Assembly (NCBI RefSeq): GCF_000559085.1
Contig: NZ_JALN02000001.1
Coordinates: forward strand, 1,488,001-1,552,000
Length of the DNA: 64,000 bases
Direction: 5' to 3'
Origin: Mycolicibacterium aromaticivorans JS19b1 = JCM 16368
GTDB lineage: Bacteria; Actinomycetota; Actinomycetes; Mycobacteriales; Mycobacteriaceae
In this document: positions 49,524 through 58,217 of the stretch, in pieces
Layout: each line of letters starts with the position of its first letter
Numbering within the stretch: the stretch's first letter is position 1
Translations under genes and position numbers: made by a program
The notes under the pieces: generated by a model
Database searches by the model: none
Told to the model about the DNA's origin: nothing
The model's input: the letters and a program-made list of their open reading frames with translations, nothing else

Positions 49524-50375
49524 GTGGCCCGGACACGCAAGCTCTTCGCGGCGCTGACGCGCCGCGGTCCACATCACGTTCTACGCGGTGACCTGGCCTT
49601 TGCCGGGTTACCCGGCATCGTCTTCACCCCTGCGACGGGCTTCAACCTGCCCGGGGTGGCCTTCGGCCACGATTGGCTCACAGATGTCGATCACTACGTG
49701 AAAACGCTCGAGCACCTCGCGTCCTGGGGCATCGTGGCGGCCGCGCCCGGCACCGAACGCGGGCTCGCCCCGTCGGTGCTGAACCTGTCGGTCGACCTGG
49801 GCACGACCCTCGACATCATCGCCGGCGTGCGGCTGGGCCCCGGCGAGATCAGCGTGCATCCGACCAAATTGGGCCTGGCCGGACACGGCTTCGGCGGCTC
49901 GGCGGCGGTGTTCGCCGCGGCGGGCCTGGCCGGTGCGGCCTCGGGCGCGCCCAAGGCGGTCGCGGCGCTGTTTCCGTCGGTGACCCGGCCCCCCGCCCAG
50001 GAACCGGCGGCATCGCTCACGGTGCCCGGTCTGGTGCTCAGCGCGCCCGACGATCCGCAATCGCTGCGCACCGACGCCCTGCACCTGGCCGAAGCCTGGA
50101 AGGGGTCGGTGTTGCACATCGTCAGCAAGGCCGAGTCGTCCGGGCTGGCCGAGAAGCGCCGGTTCGCCAAGGTCCTCGGCATACCGGGTTCCGACAAGCG
50201 CACCCAGAAGACGGTGCGCGCCCTGCTGACCGGCTTCCTGCTGTTTCACCTGACCGGCGACAAGGCCTACCACGAATTCGCCGACCCCGAAGCGGTGCTG
50301 CCGAAGACCGAGGCGCTCGATCCCGAGGCGCCGCCGGTGACAACAGAGGGCCAGATCGCCGCGCTGCTGAAGTAG
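49524..50375 (+). CDS. Dienelactone-hydrolase-like protein lacking the serine nucleophile
   Basis: This 283-residue protein has an alpha/beta hydrolase core like dienelactone hydrolase or PAF acetylhydrolase (Rv3438 type). The expected nucleophile elbow GHSxG reads GHGFGG, with Gly122 in place of serine. The domain is otherwise intact, so it is probably a non-catalytic or altered member conserved in mycobacteria. The GTG start at 49524 is divergent from glmS across 54 bp. Function is unknown. Confidence 0.8.
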   Translation: MARTRKLFAALTRRGPHHVLRGDLAFAGLPGIVFTPATGFNLPGVAFGHDWLTDVDHYVKTLEHLASWGIVAAAPGTERGLAPSVLNLSVDLGTTLDIIAGVRLGPGEISVHPTKLGLAGHGFGGSAAVFAAAGLAGAASGAPKAVAALFPSVTRPPAQEPAASLTVPGLVLSAPDDPQSLRTDALHLAEAWKGSVLHIVSKAESSGLAEKRRFAKVLGIPGSDKRTQKTVRALLTGFLLFHLTGDKAYHEFADPEAVLPKTEALDPEAPPVTTEGQIAALLK

Positions 50376-50386
50376 CCCGCCGTCGC

Positions 50387-50402
50387 CCAACCAACTGGTT
50401 GG
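50387..50402. promoter_or_regulatory. Inverted repeat operator upstream of LLM oxidoreductase gene
   Basis: CCAACCA-AC-TGGTTGG is a perfect 7-2-7 inverted repeat ending 15 bp before the ATG at 50418. This form is typical of TetR-family operators in mycobacteria. The binding protein is unknown. No Shine-Dalgarno sequence precedes the ATG, so a leaderless transcript that starts at or near the ATG is likely. Confidence 0.75.
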
Positions 50403-50417
50403 TGTTTTACTTTCCAG

Positions 50418-51458
50418 ATGCGTACCGGGATCTTTCTGGACTATTCGGGCGGCTTTCGTGAGGCGGTCGAGCACATCGTGGCGGTGGAAAAGGCCGGGGT
50501 CGACATCGCGCTGGTCGCCGAGGCCTACTCCTATGACGCTGTCAGCCAGCTCGGTTACCTGGCCGCCAAGACCTCGACGATCGAGCTGGGATCGGGCGTC
50601 TTTCCGATCTACACCCGGACGCCGTCGCTGCTGGCGATGACGGCGGCCGGCCTGGACTTCGTATCCGACGGGCGCTTCCGGCTCGGCATCGGCACGTCCG
50701 GCCCGCAGGTGGTGGAGGGGTTTCACGGGGTGCCGTTCGACGCCCCGCTCGGCCGTACCCGCGAAGTCGTCGACATCTGCCGGCAGGTATGGCGCCGCGA
50801 GCGGGTCCAGCATCAGGGTCGCAGTTACCAGATCCCGTTGCCCGCCGACCAGGGCACCGGACTGGGCAAGCCACTGCAGCTCATCAATCACCCAGTCCGC
50901 GAACGGATTCCGATCACCATCGCCGCACTGGGCCCGAAGAACGTCGAGTTGACCGCTGAGATCGCCGAAGGCTGGCAGCCGGTGTTCTTCTACCCGGAGA
51001 AGGCCGACGACGTGTGGGGCGATGCGTTGCGCGCCGGAAAAGCCAAGCGTGACAGTACGCTTGGCGATCTCGATGTGATGGTCGGAGTGTCACTGGCCAT
51101 CGGCGACGACGTGGAGGAACGGCTGAATTGGGCCAAGCCGCACCTTGCGCTGTATATCGGTGGGATGGGCGCGAAGGGACAGAATTTCTACCACAAGCTG
51201 GCGACGCGGTACGGGTACGGCGAGGTGGCCGATCACATCCAAGAGCTGTTCCTGTCCGGTCGCAAGGCCGAGGCGATCGCCGCCGTGCCCGACGAGCTCG
51301 TACGAAACGTGAACCTGATCGGCCCGCGCGGCTTCGTCAAGGAACGCATCGCCGCCTTCGCCGAGTCCGGGGTGACCACACTGCTCGCCACGCCGACCAC
51401 CACTGACGCAGGCGAATACATCAGTTGGGTCGAGGAGTTGCAGCAGCTGCTGCCCTGA
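50418..51458 (+). CDS. LLM-class F420-dependent oxidoreductase
   Basis: This 346-residue TIM-barrel protein belongs to the luciferase-like family that uses F420 or flavin. It begins MRTGIFLDYSGGF, with GSGVFPIYTRTPSLLAMTAA, FRLGIGTSGPQVVEG and the C-terminal LATPTTTDAGEYI. The substrate is unknown. It is preceded by a perfect 7-2-7 inverted repeat and lacks a ribosome binding site. It converges on the Ala/Pro-rich Rv3439c-like gene with 18 bp between stops. Confidence 0.92.
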   Translation: MRTGIFLDYSGGFREAVEHIVAVEKAGVDIALVAEAYSYDAVSQLGYLAAKTSTIELGSGVFPIYTRTPSLLAMTAAGLDFVSDGRFRLGIGTSGPQVVEGFHGVPFDAPLGRTREVVDICRQVWRRERVQHQGRSYQIPLPADQGTGLGKPLQLINHPVRERIPITIAALGPKNVELTAEIAEGWQPVFFYPEKADDVWGDALRAGKAKRDSTLGDLDVMVGVSLAIGDDVEERLNWAKPHLALYIGGMGAKGQNFYHKLATRYGYGEVADHIQELFLSGRKAEAIAAVPDELVRNVNLIGPRGFVKERIAAFAESGVTTLLATPTTTDAGEYISWVEELQQLLP

Positions 51459-51476
51459 TCGCACGGCGACATTCGG

Positions 51477-52826
51477 TCACTGGCCGACCTGCGGTAGCTC
51501 GTCGGCGGCGATCTCACACGGTGTCTTGTCGCCGGACTCCTCGACGACAGGCGGTGCCGGCGCCTCGGGTGCCGGCGCCTCGGGTTGGGATGACGGCTCG
51601 GCCTGCCCTGCTTCCACCGCCGCGGCTGTCGGCGGCACCTCGGCCGGTTGCCCTGCCGACTCAGACTCCTCGACGGTCGAATCATCCTCGGGTCCAGCCT
51701 CGTTCACGCTGGCCAGGTCTTCGGGATCGCCCTGGGCAGCGGGATCATCCTCGGTGTCGGGACCATCCAGACCCGGGGGAACGTCGTCCACCGCGTTCTC
51801 CGGCATGCCGTCGAGCAGCCCTCCGAGCGCGTCGGCGATCTGTCCGACCAGGCTGGACAAGCCGCCCCCGACATCGGGCATGCTCGGCATCGCGGCCGAG
51901 GCAGGGATGCCCGGGGCGGACGGCGCCGGCGCCTCGACAGGCAGCTGCGTGGGAAGCGGCTGAGCTGGAAGTGATTGCGCTGCCGGGATATCCGCTGGCG
52001 GTGAGAACGCGGACGGGGCGGGTGGCCCGGATTCTCCGACGGAGGGTGAGACCGGCAGGGCCTCCGGCGGTACGACCGGTACTGCGGCGGCGGGCGCGGT
52101 ACGCGGTGATGCAGGTGGCGCCGATCCGGGCGGCGGCCCACCGAATACTCCTGGCACCTCGAAATGCGTTGTCGGAACTAAATCCAACTGCCGCACCGCG
52201 TCCTCGTAGGCGGCCGTCGCCGATGACGTCGCCGCGCGCATGGCGCGGAGCCAATCGGTGCGGATGTCGGCGTCGACGTACGGGGTGATCTGGTGAGCGA
52301 CGACATCGATAGCCTGCTCGCGTGCCGCTCCCCCGCCCACCACGGTGGCCGCCGCGGTCAACCACGCGGGCCGCTCACCGGCGCGGCGGTCGTCGATCGA
52401 CACGACGGCTCCGACCTTGTCGTCGACCGCCCGCGACAGCCGGTCGCGCAGCGCCTCGCAGCTCTGCGCCGCAGCCCGCAACGAGTCGGCCACCGCCGCG
52501 CCCGCCGCACAGTGCCGGCGGATGAATTCGTCAGCCGCCGAACCGGATTCACCGTCCCACGCCACCGCCATGGCGGCCAGCCCGTCGCGAGACACACGCA
52601 CCGCCTGGTCGGCGGCGGCCGATGCCGCCCGTAGAGCTACGCAGTCGGCGTCGAGCACGGCCAGGTCCAAGCCGTCGTCCCGGCCGTACCACTCGAAGAT
52701 CTGCGCGGCGTGCGCAGTCAGGTCCGGATGCTGGTAACCGACGGCGTGGCAGGCTGCCACGTAGGCCGCAGTGTTGGCCACCGAGGATTGCCCGACCGCA
52801 AGCCGCGACGCCACGTCCAGCGTCAC
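51477..52826 (-). CDS. Ala/Pro-rich protein (Rv3439c type), probable ESX-associated
   Basis: This 449-residue protein has two parts. Residues 1-220 are helical with a WDGESGSAADEF segment resembling a WXG-type turn; residues 220-449 are a low-complexity Pro/Ala/Glu tail that becomes strongly acidic (ESESAGQPAEVPPT, EPSSQPEAPAPEA) and ends PCEIAADELPQVGQ. The GTG start at 52826 overlaps the stop of the preceding 96-residue gene (GTGA). Position and make-up match Rv3439c. A role as an ESX-4-linked substrate or envelope protein is inference; no signal peptide is seen. Confidence 0.8.
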   Translation of the reverse strand: MTLDVASRLAVGQSSVANTAAYVAACHAVGYQHPDLTAHAAQIFEWYGRDDGLDLAVLDADCVALRAASAAADQAVRVSRDGLAAMAVAWDGESGSAADEFIRRHCAAGAAVADSLRAAAQSCEALRDRLSRAVDDKVGAVVSIDDRRAGERPAWLTAAATVVGGGAAREQAIDVVAHQITPYVDADIRTDWLRAMRAATSSATAAYEDAVRQLDLVPTTHFEVPGVFGGPPPGSAPPASPRTAPAAAVPVVPPEALPVSPSVGESGPPAPSAFSPPADIPAAQSLPAQPLPTQLPVEAPAPSAPGIPASAAMPSMPDVGGGLSSLVGQIADALGGLLDGMPENAVDDVPPGLDGPDTEDDPAAQGDPEDLASVNEAGPEDDSTVEESESAGQPAEVPPTAAAVEAGQAEPSSQPEAPAPEAPAPPVVEESGDKTPCEIAADELPQVGQ

Positions 52827-53113
52827 AGCGCGGCCGCACGCAGTTCGGCGTCACCGTAGCGGTCAGCGGTGACCCGCAGCGCGACGGCCGTCTCCTCGGC
52901 AGCCCGCGACCACTGCGCCACTGTGGCTGTCAGCCGGTCCAGCGCTGCCCGCACCACATCCCCGTGGGCGACGTGCGCACGACCGGCCACGGCGCCGCCG
53001 AAGTGCAGGCGGCTCAGCTGCCCATGTAGTGCCTCGTCGAGCAGCTCGGCGGTGGCGTCGAAATGTTGCGCGGCAGCGCGCAACCCGGCGCAGTCCACGC
53101 GCGTGTTACCCAT
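52823..53113 (-). CDS. Small WXG100-like helical protein (Rv3440c type)
   Basis: This 96-residue protein is all-helical with the size and layout of type VII secretion partner proteins (EspC/ESX-1 secretion-associated DUF2580-like): GLRAAAQHFDATAELLDEAL, then HFGGAVAGRAHV at the turn, then AQWSRAAEETAVALRVTADRYGDAE. The ATG at 53113 lies behind AAGGAT. The downstream 449-residue gene overlaps by 4 bp, so both products are made together. It corresponds to Rv3440c. Secretion through ESX-4 is a hypothesis based on location. Confidence 0.82.
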   Translation of the reverse strand: MGNTRVDCAGLRAAAQHFDATAELLDEALHGQLSRLHFGGAVAGRAHVAHGDVVRAALDRLTATVAQWSRAAEETAVALRVTADRYGDAELRAAAL

Positions 53114-53160
53114 ATCCTTCTAAGACGCAGGCCGCACCGGACCGGTTCCCGGAATTTGTG

Positions 53161-54498
53161 TCAGCCTTCGGCGCTGACGGACTCGGCGACACGGATCGCC
53201 AGCAGCCGGGCGGTGTCTTCGTCGGCAGCTTCCACCATGACCCGCACCATCTGTTCAGTTCCCGATGGGCGCAACAAGATTCGCCCGGTGTCACCGAGTT
53301 CAGCCTCGGCTTCGCGTACCGCGCTCTGTACCGCAGGCGCCTCGGCGACCGTTGCCTTGTCCGCCACCGTGACATTGATGAGCACCTGCGGCAGCGTTTG
53401 CATCGGCGCTGCCAGCTCCGCAAGCGACAAGCCGGTCTGGGCCATCCGCGCCATCAACCGCAAGCCGGTGGCGACGCCGTCGCCGGTGGTTCCCAACGCG
53501 GGCATCACGATGTGGCCGGACTGTTCCCCGCCGAGCGAGTATTCGCCTGCGCGCAGTTCCTCCAGGACATACCGATCACCAACACCGGTGGTGCGCACCG
53601 CGATACCGGCTTCCCGCATGGCGATATGCAACCCGAGATTGCTCATCACGGTGGCGACCAGCGTCTCGGACGCGAGCTCACCGGCCTCGCGCAAGGCAAG
53701 GGCGAGGATCACCATGATGGCGTCACCGTCGACCACCCGGCCGTCGGCGTCTACCGCCAGGCAGCGGTCGGCGTCGCCATCATGTGCCAACCCCAGGTCG
53801 GCACCATGGGCCAGCACCGCAGCCTGCACCTGCTCCAGATGCGTTGAACCGCAGCCGTCGTTGATGTTCAGGCCGTCCGGTTCGGCGTTGATCGCGATCA
53901 CGGTTGCGCCCGCAGCGTGGTAAGCGCGCGGCGCGGCCTGGAACGCGGCGCCGTTGGCACAGTCGACGACGACCGTCAGCCCGTCCAATCGCACCGGTGC
54001 CGCCCCACGGATGTGGTGCAGGTAGCGCTCCAGCGCATCGCGGGCATCGAGCACACGCCCGATCTCGGCACCGACCGGACGCAGCCCGGGACCCTGCGCG
54101 ACGAGCTCTTCGATGCGATCCTCGGCGTCGTCGTCGAGCTTGTGTCCGCCAGGGCCGAAGATCTTGATGCCGTTGTCCGGCATCGCGTTGTGGGATGCCG
54201 AGATCATCACACCGAAGTCGGCGCCGTAGGCCGCGGTCAGAAAGGCCACCGCCGGTGTCGGCAACACTGCGACCCGCAGCGCGTCCACACCCTCACTGGT
54301 CACACCGGCGATCACCGCCGCCTCGAGCATCTCGCCGCTGGCGCGCGGATCACGGCCCACGACTGCGAGGCGCCTGCCGGAACTTCGGGTGGTCGCGAGC
54401 CGGCGCGCCGCCGCCGCGCCCAACGCCAGGCCCAGCTCGGCAGTCAGTTCTCGGTTGGCGACGCCGCGGACACCATCGGTCCCGAACAGTCGACCCAT
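53161..54498 (-). CDS. glmM: Phosphoglucosamine mutase
   Basis: This 445-residue enzyme converts glucosamine 6-phosphate to glucosamine 1-phosphate for UDP-GlcNAc. The phosphoserine is Ser102 in [13 protein letters not shown], the metal loop is [11 protein letters not shown], and the sugar-binding GGEQSGHIV and C-terminal [15 protein letters not shown] phosphate loop are present. It corresponds to Rv3441c (mrsA). It acts after GlmS, whose gene is 3.7 kb away. Length is normal. Confidence 0.97.
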   Translation of the reverse strand: MGRLFGTDGVRGVANRELTAELGLALGAAAARRLATTRSSGRRLAVVGRDPRASGEMLEAAVIAGVTSEGVDALRVAVLPTPAVAFLTAAYGADFGVMISASHNAMPDNGIKIFGPGGHKLDDDAEDRIEELVAQGPGLRPVGAEIGRVLDARDALERYLHHIRGAAPVRLDGLTVVVDCANGAAFQAAPRAYHAAGATVIAINAEPDGLNINDGCGSTHLEQVQAAVLAHGADLGLAHDGDADRCLAVDADGRVVDGDAIMVILALALREAGELASETLVATVMSNLGLHIAMREAGIAVRTTGVGDRYVLEELRAGEYSLGGEQSGHIVMPALGTTGDGVATGLRLMARMAQTGLSLAELAAPMQTLPQVLINVTVADKATVAEAPAVQSAVREAEAELGDTGRILLRPSGTEQMVRVMVEAADEDTARLLAIRVAESVSAEG

Positions 54499-54599
54499 GT
54501 GGACAAATTTCTCACAACTAGCCGCTCAGAACACAACCAACGAGGTTAACGGCCGTGTCGCCGTCAAACTGACATTGCACCGAGACACCGAGAACGAAC

Positions 54600-54630
54600 A
54601 CTGCCCGCACCCGGTGCGGGTGCGGGCAGT
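54600..54630 (-). terminator. Strong GC hairpin downstream of the secreted-protein gene
   Basis: ACTGCCCGCACCC (54600-54612) and GGGTGCGGGCAGT (54618-54630) form a perfect 13-bp stem with a 5-nt loop. It follows the stop of the minus-strand secreted-protein gene by 28 bp. A poly-T tail is weak (TGTTCG on the minus strand), as in many mycobacterial terminators. Confidence 0.75.
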
Positions 54631-54658
54631 GCGCCGCTGGTATCCAGCTGACTGACGA

Positions 54659-55120
54659 TTACCGGCTGCCGGTCATCGGCGCCTCGGCAGGCGCCGGGGC
54701 GGCGGGCACGGCGGTCGCGCCGATACCCGCATTTGCGTGTCCGCTCTGGCCAGGAGCCAGTTCGGAGTTACCCGGCCCGGCCTGGGTGAACGTGTAGCTC
54801 ACGCCCGTGGCGCTGCTGGCGCACACCGGAACTGTCGAGATCTCCTTGCTGGCGAGCTGCGGCAGCTTCGACGAGAGGTCGTCGCCCGGGCACACGCTGG
54901 TGGCCAGGGTCTGCGCGCTGCTGACCGACACGTTCTGGATCGTGCCGAGTTGCTCACCGTTGACGGTCAGGCCCACATTGAGCTGATCGCCGGCCGCCTG
55001 CGGCGCCTGGGGCTGCGGCGCCGGGGCCTCGGGAGCGGCATTCGCCAGTCCGAAACCACTCGCTACGAGCAGCGAGCCGCCAAGAACCGCACCAGCGGCC
55101 GTCTTAGTGAACGTGTTCAT
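54659..55120 (-). CDS. Small secreted protein of unknown function
   Basis: This 153-residue protein has a signal peptide (TKTAAGAVLGGSLLVASGFGLANA, cleavage near ANA-AP at residue 29), a Pro/Gln/Ala linker, a compact central domain with two cysteines (ATSVCPGDDL and TVPVCASSA) that may form a disulfide, and a Pro/Ala-rich tail. The ATG at 55120 follows AAAAGGAG. I do not recognise the family. It is monocistronic by appearance, bounded by a hairpin at 54600-54630. Confidence 0.82.
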   Translation of the reverse strand: MNTFTKTAAGAVLGGSLLVASGFGLANAAPEAPAPQPQAPQAAGDQLNVGLTVNGEQLGTIQNVSVSSAQTLATSVCPGDDLSSKLPQLASKEISTVPVCASSATGVSYTFTQAGPGNSELAPGQSGHANAGIGATAVPAAPAPAEAPMTGSR

Positions 55121-55357
55121 TTTCGCTCCTTTTCTTCTGCGTGATAGGCAGGGAATCAGAGCTGCGGGAGCACTCAGCTCACCTCACAGCCCCGAAGGAG
55201 AACACCGACCCCCCGAAGGGTCCCGCCTCCTACCTCGGGCAGCCGACGTTGCCGTCGGCCTCTAGAAGGCTTGCCGAAGAGCGGTTCGCTCAAACCACAA
55301 CGTGAGAATCGACCTGGACACGCCCGCTGAGCAGGCAGCACGTGGTGTGACTCAGGA

Positions 55358-55390
55358 CACAAACGACGCAGCTGGGCCACAAACGACGCA
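55358..55390. repeat. Two direct repeats CACAAACGACGCA
   Basis: Exact 13-bp copies lie at 55358-55370 and 55378-55390, starting 20 bp apart, two turns of the helix on one face. The second copy runs into the rpsI hairpin. Confidence 0.7.
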
Positions 55391-55428
55391 CCGGGCGCCG
55401 CCAGCCGAAAGACTGGCGACGCCCGGTG
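55389..55428 (-). terminator. Long hairpin behind rpsI
   Basis: CACCGGGCG (55389-55397) pairs with CGCCCGGTG (55420-55428), and inner arms CGCCAG/CTGGCG pair around an 8-nt loop. It lies 27 bp past the rpsI stop on the minus strand and probably ends the rplM-rpsI transcript. Confidence 0.75.
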
Positions 55429-55455
55429 GGCCGTTGCGTAGATGTACGCGGCAGA

Positions 55456-55973
<518 letters not shown>

Positions 55974-55977
<4 letters not shown>

Positions 55978-56417
55978 TGGGCCACCTGCTTGATCTCGAA
56001 CGGAATCGGCTGCTGGGCGGCATGCGGATGATCCGGGCCCGCGTAGACCTTGAGCTTCTTCTGGATCTGCCGGCTCAGCTTGTTGTGCGGCAGCATCCCG
56101 ACGATGGCTTTCTCGACCACGCGATCGGCGTGCTTTTCCATCTCGTCGCCGAGGGTGCGCGCCCGCAGACCGCCGGGGTAACCCGAGTGACGGTAGGCCA
56201 TCTTGGACTGGAGCTTGTCGCCGCTGACGGCGATCTTGTCGGCGTTGATGACGATGACGAAATCGCCACCGTCGACATTCGGCGTGAATGTCGGCTTGTG
56301 CTTGCCGCGCAACAGGTTTGCTGCCGCGACGGCGAGCCGGCCGAGCACCACGTCGGTGGCGTCGATGACGTACCACGAACGCGTGGTGTCACCCGCCTTC
56401 GGCGTGTACGTAGGCAC
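55974..56417 (-). CDS. rplM: 50S ribosomal protein L13
   Basis: This 147-residue protein has [33 protein letters not shown] and [20 protein letters not shown], all diagnostic of L13. The GTG at 56417 follows GAAGG and gives the same length as the M. tuberculosis protein; the longer upstream reading has no similarity. It leads rplM-rpsI. In M. tuberculosis esxT lies directly upstream; here a 6-kb metabolic block intervenes. Confidence 0.97.
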
Positions 56418-56532
56418 AGCGCTACCTTCTTTTCTTCTCGGGTGTGTCCCGGTGTGAGCCGGGTGTCGGTCGGAACGCGACGGTGGGGTTGCATCTCGGC
56501 GACCAACACTGACCCGAGAACCCGGCTTACTC

Positions 56533-56551
56533 CCGCGGTCCGAAACCGCGG
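56533..56551 (-). promoter_or_regulatory. Leader hairpin upstream of rplM
   Basis: CCGCGGT (56533-56539) and ACCGCGG (56545-56551) form a perfect 7-bp stem with a 5-nt loop in the 190-bp gap before rplM. It may be part of an mRNA leader. Autoregulation by L13 is possible but not shown. Confidence 0.4.
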
Positions 56552-56607
56552 CGTACCGCACGCCAACGTGGCAGCTTACCTGCGACGATCCGGGCAGGTC
56601 AAAACGC

Positions 56608-57510
56608 TCATCCCCGCTCGTAGGCGATGTTGGCGACGGCCCGGACGTAGTGGGTGCCCGCGACGTCGGTCATGGTGGCCGAGACCGTCCCCATCCGGCG
56701 CCCGACCCGCTCGGTGGCGGTGGCCAGCGTGAGGGACCGCCCGTCGACCGGCGGCGACCGGAAGTAGTAAACGGACAGGTCAGCCAGGGTGTAGCGATCC
56801 CGCGCGCCGGTGTGCGCCTGGCCGGCCAGCGAGCAGGCTTGGCCGATGATCGAGGCGATCACCCCACCCTGGATGGCGCCGAGGGGGTTGGCCATCCACG
56901 GCTGCGGGTCGAGCATCAGGACCGGCTCGTCCGCGCTTTCGACCGTCATGGCCAGCAGCTCGCACAAGGGTCCGCGGGCGATCTCCCCGCGACTGATCGC
57001 GGTCAGGATGCGCCGGCCGTCCCATCCCGGGTCGATGGCCGACACGGCTGTGTCGATGTCGGGCGGGGTGGGCAGCGTCTCGACGGGTTCGGCGATCGCA
57101 TCCTTGTCGAGGGTGCGCAGCGCCTCGGTGCTGCGGCCCACCCGGACGGCGCGGGCCACACCCGAGCAGACGACGTCGTGTGCGCCGTTGGTGATCGTCA
57201 TGGTGGCGGTGCCGTGGGTGTCGTCGCGGTGAGCCATCGCCGAGACGGCGTGCAGCCGATCCCCCACCATGGGGCGGGCGCCTGCAGTCAGCGCCAGCCA
57301 GGACTGCACGGTGGCGACCGGCTCGGCGAACGTGTACCAGTAGGCGCCGCTGGTGACGGATTCGGCCATCACCGCGTAGGCGGGCATCTCCACCAGACCG
57401 CGGTGGTCGACGAGCGTGTTATTCACCTGTTGATCCAGCGAGATGCCGGCCTCACTGACTCCGGTGTTGCCGACGCAGAAGACCGACTGGGGTCCGTTGG
57501 GTGTGCTCAT
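56608..57510 (-). CDS. Double hotdog-fold acyl-CoA thioesterase-like protein
   Basis: This 300-residue protein has two hotdog modules. The C-terminal one has the PaaI-type active-site segment [18 protein letters not shown] and [11 protein letters not shown]; the N-terminal one has [18 protein letters not shown] and is more degenerate. It likely hydrolyses an acyl-CoA or aryl-CoA thioester. The ATG at 57510 is chosen because the upstream segment lies in the region of the divergent GNAT gene. It is divergent from that gene across 62 bp. Confidence 0.82.
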   Translation of the reverse strand: MSTPNGPQSVFCVGNTGVSEAGISLDQQVNNTLVDHRGLVEMPAYAVMAESVTSGAYWYTFAEPVATVQSWLALTAGARPMVGDRLHAVSAMAHRDDTHGTATMTITNGAHDVVCSGVARAVRVGRSTEALRTLDKDAIAEPVETLPTPPDIDTAVSAIDPGWDGRRILTAISRGEIARGPLCELLAMTVESADEPVLMLDPQPWMANPLGAIQGGVIASIIGQACSLAGQAHTGARDRYTLADLSVYYFRSPPVDGRSLTLATATERVGRRMGTVSATMTDVAGTHYVRAVANIAYERG

Positions 57511-57572
57511 TTCCTGGCATCTTGCCGTAATTCGGTTTCGCAGCCGACACCACCTGTGGTCGGATCGCGGGC

Positions 57573-58217
57573 ATGGGGCAGATCTGGCCGCTGTTCGACC
57601 TCGAGGTGGTGACACCGCGCATCGTGCTGCGCTATGTCACCGACGAGCTCGGCGCGACGCTGGCAACGTTGGCGGCCAAGGGTATCCACGATCCGGCGAC
57701 CATGCCGTTCAGCGAGCCGTGGACCGATGTGCCCTCGCTGGAGCTCGAGCGCAACAGCCTGCGGTACTACTGGCGCAACCGCGCCGAGACATCCGTCCAA
57801 CGGTGGAACCTCGACCTGGCGGTAGTGGTCGACGGGTCGGTGGTCGGCATGTGTTCGATTCACGCCGAAGACTTTCCGGGCAACCGCCGCCTGACCACCG
57901 GCTCGTGGCTGGGCCTGGCTCATCAGGGCCGGGGCCTCGGAAAGGAGATCCGCCAGGCGGCTCTGCATCTGATCTTCGCCGGCTTCGACGCCGATCTCGC
58001 GGTCACCAGGGCCTGGCATGACAACGCCGCGTCGCTGGCGGTGACGCGGTCGCTGCCCTACCTCGAGACCTTCAGAACCGTCGAGCTGCGACGCGACCGC
58101 CCCGACACCATGGTGGCTTTCGCCATGACACCGGGGCGGTGGGCGACGATCCGACGCGACGACATTCATCTGGTCGGCATCGACGCCGTTCGCGGGCAGC
58201 TGGGGACTCAGCGGTAG
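57573..58217 (+). CDS. GNAT-family N-acetyltransferase (RimJ/RimL type)
   Basis: This 214-residue acetyltransferase begins with TPRIVLRYVTDE, has the acetyl-CoA loop HQGRGLGKEIRQAAL at about residue 115 and the NAASLAVTRSLPY segment. It may acetylate a protein N-terminus or a small molecule. It converges on the alcohol dehydrogenase with a 10-bp overlap. It is divergent from the thioesterase gene. Confidence 0.88.
   Translation: MGQIWPLFDLEVVTPRIVLRYVTDELGATLATLAAKGIHDPATMPFSEPWTDVPSLELERNSLRYYWRNRAETSVQRWNLDLAVVVDGSVVGMCSIHAEDFPGNRRLTTGSWLGLAHQGRGLGKEIRQAALHLIFAGFDADLAVTRAWHDNAASLAVTRSLPYLETFRTVELRRDRPDTMVAFAMTPGRWATIRRDDIHLVGIDAVRGQLGTQR

Larger units (their letters stand above)
55121..55455. 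other. Interval between secreted-protein gene and rpsI with repeats and hairpins
   Basis: No convincing gene is seen in these 335 bp. They hold the promoter side of the secreted-protein gene, a short hairpin GCCGAC/GTCGGC at 55242-55259, a tandem pair of 13-bp direct repeats at 55358-55390 and a long hairpin at 55389-55428 behind rpsI. Confidence 0.6.

Noticed and set aside
55174-55380. 68-codon minus-strand frame upstream of the secreted-protein gene
   Set aside because: It is Arg/Cys-rich, has no ribosome binding site and crosses hairpins and repeats.
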